Assembly (NCBI GenBank): GCA_945867185.1
Contig: CAMBHM010000083.1
Span: forward strand, 1-6,586
Length of the DNA stretch: 6,586 nucleotides
Source of the DNA: Legionella genomosp. 1
Lineage (GTDB): Bacteria > Pseudomonadota > Gammaproteobacteria > Legionellales > Legionellaceae
Direction of reading: 5' to 3'
Below, piece after piece: positions 4,721-6,586 of this stretch. The translations under genes and the position numbers were made by a program. Every line of letters begins with the position of its first letter. Position 1 is the first letter of the stretch. The notes beneath the pieces are model-generated. The model saw nothing but the letters and a program-made list of their open reading frames with translations, did no database searches and was not told where the DNA came from.

Positions 4721-6046
4721 ATGAAACGACAGATTATGCAGGATCTCATCAAGTGGAAAATCAAAAAAAACCGGAAGCCTTTGATTATTAAAGGGGTTAG
4801 GCAAACCGGTAAAACATTTGTGTTAAAAAAATTTGGAGAAAAGCATTTTCCAAACTACCATTATATTAATTTTGAAAATAGTCGACAAGCGGAAAAATTG
4901 TTTACCGACGATTTTGATCCCAAACGCATTTTGACTGATCTCAGTTTTTTATTAAAAACCCCGATCGATGAAAAAAAGGACTTATTGATTTTTGATGAAA
5001 TTCAAGCATGTCCCTCTGCATTAACCAGTTTGAAGTATTTCTCTGAACAACTTCCTGAGCTTGCACTGTGTTGTGCTGGTTCGTTATTAGGATTGCACTT
5101 GGGTGAGTCATCATTTCCGGTTGGAAAAGTGGATTTTTTAAACATGAGGCCAATGTGTTTTGTTGAGTTTCTCAGTGCGTGTGGTGAGCAAGAATCATTG
5201 GATTTATTGGAACAATGTAAACAGGGGAATGGAATTTCAGAGATTGTACATCAGCATTTATGGGGACAATTTAAGACATACCTTATCACTGGCGGACTTC
5301 CTGAAGTCGTTCAAACTTATTTGGATAATCAAAATAATGTATATCAAGCATTTACACTGGTTCGACAAAAACAAAATGAACTAATCTATGGTTACTATGC
5401 TGATATTGCAAAGCACTCAGGTAAAGTAAACTCCATGCACATCGATCGCACTTGGCGTGCAATTCCGACTCAATTAGCACGATCTCAGGATGGCACGGCA
5501 AAACGGTTTCAATTTAAAGGAATTATTCCTGGAATTGATCGATACGCACGATTAGCCAATGTCATCGATTGGTTAAACGCTGCAGAATTGATTATTAAAA
5601 TACCAATTATTGAGCATGTTGAAAGGCCATTAAAAGCGTATAGCGAAGAAAGTCGTTTTAAATTATATTTATTTGATGTTGGTATTTTAGGGGCATTATC
5701 TGATTTATCTCCTAAATCAATTTTGGATTATGATTACGGTACTTATAAAGGTTATTTTGCAGAGAATTTTGTCGCCTCAGAGTTCATTGCAAAAAACATT
5801 TGTAACTTGAATAGTTGGCAACAGAACCGCGCGGAAATTGAATTTTTGGTTGATATTGATGATCATATTATCCCTATTGAGGTTAAATCGGGTTGGGTGA
5901 CACGAAGCCAAAGCTTGCAAAAATATGCCGAAAAATATGCTCCCTTATATCGGATCATATTCAGTGCGAAGCCTCTATTCATTGATAAAATTAATAAATA
6001 TTATAATTACCCACTTTATATGGTGCATTGGTTTCCTTACACTTAG
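4721..6046 (+). CDS. AAA+ ATPase with DUF4143 C-terminal domain
   Basis: A complete 441-residue member of the AAA_14/DUF4143 ATPase family, whose cellular role is poorly known. The N-terminal P-loop domain has Walker A GVRQTGKT (25-32), Walker B LLIFDEIQ with Asp92-Glu93, and the family's sensor-like CCAGSLLG (118-125), followed by FPVGKVDFLNMRPMCFVEFL. The C-terminal DUF4143 part has LYLFDVGILGAL (about 315-326), GYFAENFVASEF, and an AEIEFLVD...IPIEVKSG segment (371-391). The ExK arrangement in that segment resembles a PD-(D/E)xK nuclease fold, although activity is not established. The start at 4721 is an ATG; a TTG two codons earlier is possible. The ribosome-binding site is weak (ACGGA). 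The gene is visibly AT-richer in codon choice than the hydrolase and pncC, and lies between direct repeats next to a hairpin element, suggesting acquisition. It is soluble, with no signal or membrane span. No terminator separates it from the next gene; the next promoter's -35 starts three bases after its stop. Confidence 0.93.
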   Translation: MKRQIMQDLIKWKIKKNRKPLIIKGVRQTGKTFVLKKFGEKHFPNYHYINFENSRQAEKLFTDDFDPKRILTDLSFLLKTPIDEKKDLLIFDEIQACPSALTSLKYFSEQLPELALCCAGSLLGLHLGESSFPVGKVDFLNMRPMCFVEFLSACGEQESLDLLEQCKQGNGISEIVHQHLWGQFKTYLITGGLPEVVQTYLDNQNNVYQAFTLVRQKQNELIYGYYADIAKHSGKVNSMHIDRTWRAIPTQLARSQDGTAKRFQFKGIIPGIDRYARLANVIDWLNAAELIIKIPIIEHVERPLKAYSEESRFKLYLFDVGILGALSDLSPKSILDYDYGTYKGYFAENFVASEFIAKNICNLNSWQQNRAEIEFLVDIDDHIIPIEVKSGWVTRSQSLQKYAEKYAPLYRIIFSAKPLFIDKINKYYNYPLYMVHWFPYT

Positions 6047-6047
6047 T

Positions 6048-6098
6048 ATTTAAATCCCCACTCCATTTTGTTATGCTACCTCCTATTCGTTACACAGG
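6048..6098 (+). repeat. Right copy of duplicated promoter-leader (direct repeat B), promoter of the AhpD-like gene
   Basis: This is the partner of 4345-4395. Here the unit is in a functional setting: -35 TTTAAA (6049-6054), a 17-bp spacer, extended -10 TG-T-TATGCT (6072-6077), predicted start near 6084, and the AGGAG ribosome-binding site (6096-6100) eight bases before the ATG at 6109. The -35 and -10 boxes are identical in both copies while much of the spacer has diverged, as expected if both copies are or were promoters. Confidence 0.8.
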
Positions 6099-6108
6099 AG
6101 CGTGTTGC

Positions 6109-6453
6109 ATGTCTGAAAAATTCACTGAGCTCACCCAAGGGATTACCGTTCAATTGGCAAAATTACGTAAAGAAATGCCAGAGGTGATGGCAGGATTTTC
6201 TGCTTTATCGCAAGCGACGACCAAACCAGGTGTGTTAGATAAAAAATCCAAAGAATTGATTGCGATGGCACTTGCCGTGGCCAATCATTGTCCTGGTTGT
6301 ATTGGTTTTCATTCTCAAACCTTGGTGAAATTAAATACCAGTCGAGAAGAGTTACTGGAAACTTTAGGCATGGCTATCTATATGGGTGGCGGCCCGTCGT
6401 TGATGTATGCGGCTGAAGCGTTGGAGGCATTTGAGGAATTCAGTCGGAGTTAG
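6109..6453 (+). CDS. Carboxymuconolactone decarboxylase / AhpD-like family protein
   Basis: A 114-residue all-helical protein with the AhpD-type redox motif HCPGCIGFHSQT: Cys61-x-x-Cys64 and His68 as the likely catalytic or redox residues. The C-terminal helix pair includes ETLGMAIYMGGGPSLMYAAEAL (84-105), typical of small carboxymuconolactone decarboxylase (CMD) family proteins. Members with CxxC often act as thiol-disulfide or alkylhydroperoxidase-like enzymes rather than true decarboxylases, and the CxxC favours a redox role. The start at 6109 is chosen because AGGAG lies eight bases upstream; an in-frame ATG at 6028 would overlap the ATPase 3' end and read through the promoter repeat. It forms its own unit driven by repeat B. 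No convincing terminator follows; ACAC (6457-6460) and GTGT (6471-6474) before a T-run form only a very weak hairpin. Family call firm, substrate unknown. Confidence 0.92.
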   Translation: MSEKFTELTQGITVQLAKLRKEMPEVMAGFSALSQATTKPGVLDKKSKELIAMALAVANHCPGCIGFHSQTLVKLNTSREELLETLGMAIYMGGGPSLMYAAEALEAFEEFSRS

Positions 6454-6586
6454 AGTACACCAGACGTATCGTGTTATTTTTTTGCATGCTCACAGGATTA
6501 CTAACCCTTTTGCCTTCAAGAGAATGTATCCATCTGTGATGCGAACGGCCAGTTGGATAGTTGTGTGAAAACATCCCATTAGCTAA
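6440..6586 (-). CDS. Possible 3' end of a minus-strand gene leaving the window
   Basis: Read on the minus strand, one frame stays open from the right edge for 48 codons to a TGA at 6442-6440, overlapping the end of the AhpD-like gene by 14 bases. The translated segment (including HNYPTGRSHHRWIHSLEGKR) is not recognised. An open stretch of this length occurs by chance fairly often, so this is only a candidate. If it is not coding, 6454-6586 holds nothing I can identify. Confidence 0.22.
   Translation of the reverse strand, partial: LANGMFSHNYPTGRSHHRWIHSLEGKRVSNPVSMQKNNTIRLVYSNSD

Noticed and set aside
6028..6108. Longer version of the AhpD-like protein starting within the ATPase gene
   Set aside because: It would translate through the promoter and ribosome-binding leader; ATG 6109 has a good AGGAG eight bases upstream.

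Overview
The window reads as a stretch of gammaproteobacterial-type chromosome, with ordinary metabolic genes interleaved with lineage-specific genes and one segment that looks inserted. The assignment to Gammaproteobacteria is inference from gene style and AT-leaning sigma70-like promoters. A host-associated lineage such as the Legionellales would fit the paralogous orphan membrane proteins and the hairpin repeats, but nothing here proves it. No rRNA, tRNA, CRISPR array or recognisable transposase was seen.

Left part (1-1813): the 3' end of an unrecognised gene, open to the left edge, that finishes in an eleven-glycine tail. It is followed by a two-gene unit: a dienelactone hydrolase-family protein (603-1328) and PncC/CinA-C-type NMN deamidase (1325-1813). 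These overlap by ATGA and are probably translationally coupled.

Middle part (1814-4340): two diverged paralogues of an unrecognised family (1942-2838 and 3476-4285), each with a central hydrophobic hairpin followed by a conserved soluble block. Each has its own good sigma70-like promoter. A small orphan gene on the minus strand (2935-3246) lies between them. A bidirectional terminator separates the first paralogue from the minus gene. The divergent intergenic region before the second paralogue carries repeated TGTTTGGG motifs. The first paralogue's promoter is packed with ACAAT/ATTGT half-sites resembling an operator cluster.

Right part (4341-6586): a promoter-plus-leader sequence of about 51 bp occurs twice in direct orientation, 1703 bp apart (4345-4395 and 6048-6098). 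The right copy is the native promoter and ribosome-binding leader of an AhpD/carboxymuconolactone decarboxylase-like gene (6109-6453). Between the copies sit a 177-bp nested inverted repeat resembling a MITE, an independent promoter, and a full-length AAA+ ATPase with a DUF4143 C-terminal domain (4721-6046). The simplest reading is that the hairpin-promoter-ATPase segment was inserted between the second paralogue and the AhpD-like gene, leaving a duplicated promoter. The final 130 bases hold at most the 3' end of a minus-strand gene that leaves the window.

The most interesting items are the duplicated promoter around the ATPase segment, the nested hairpin, and the paired orphan paralogues.
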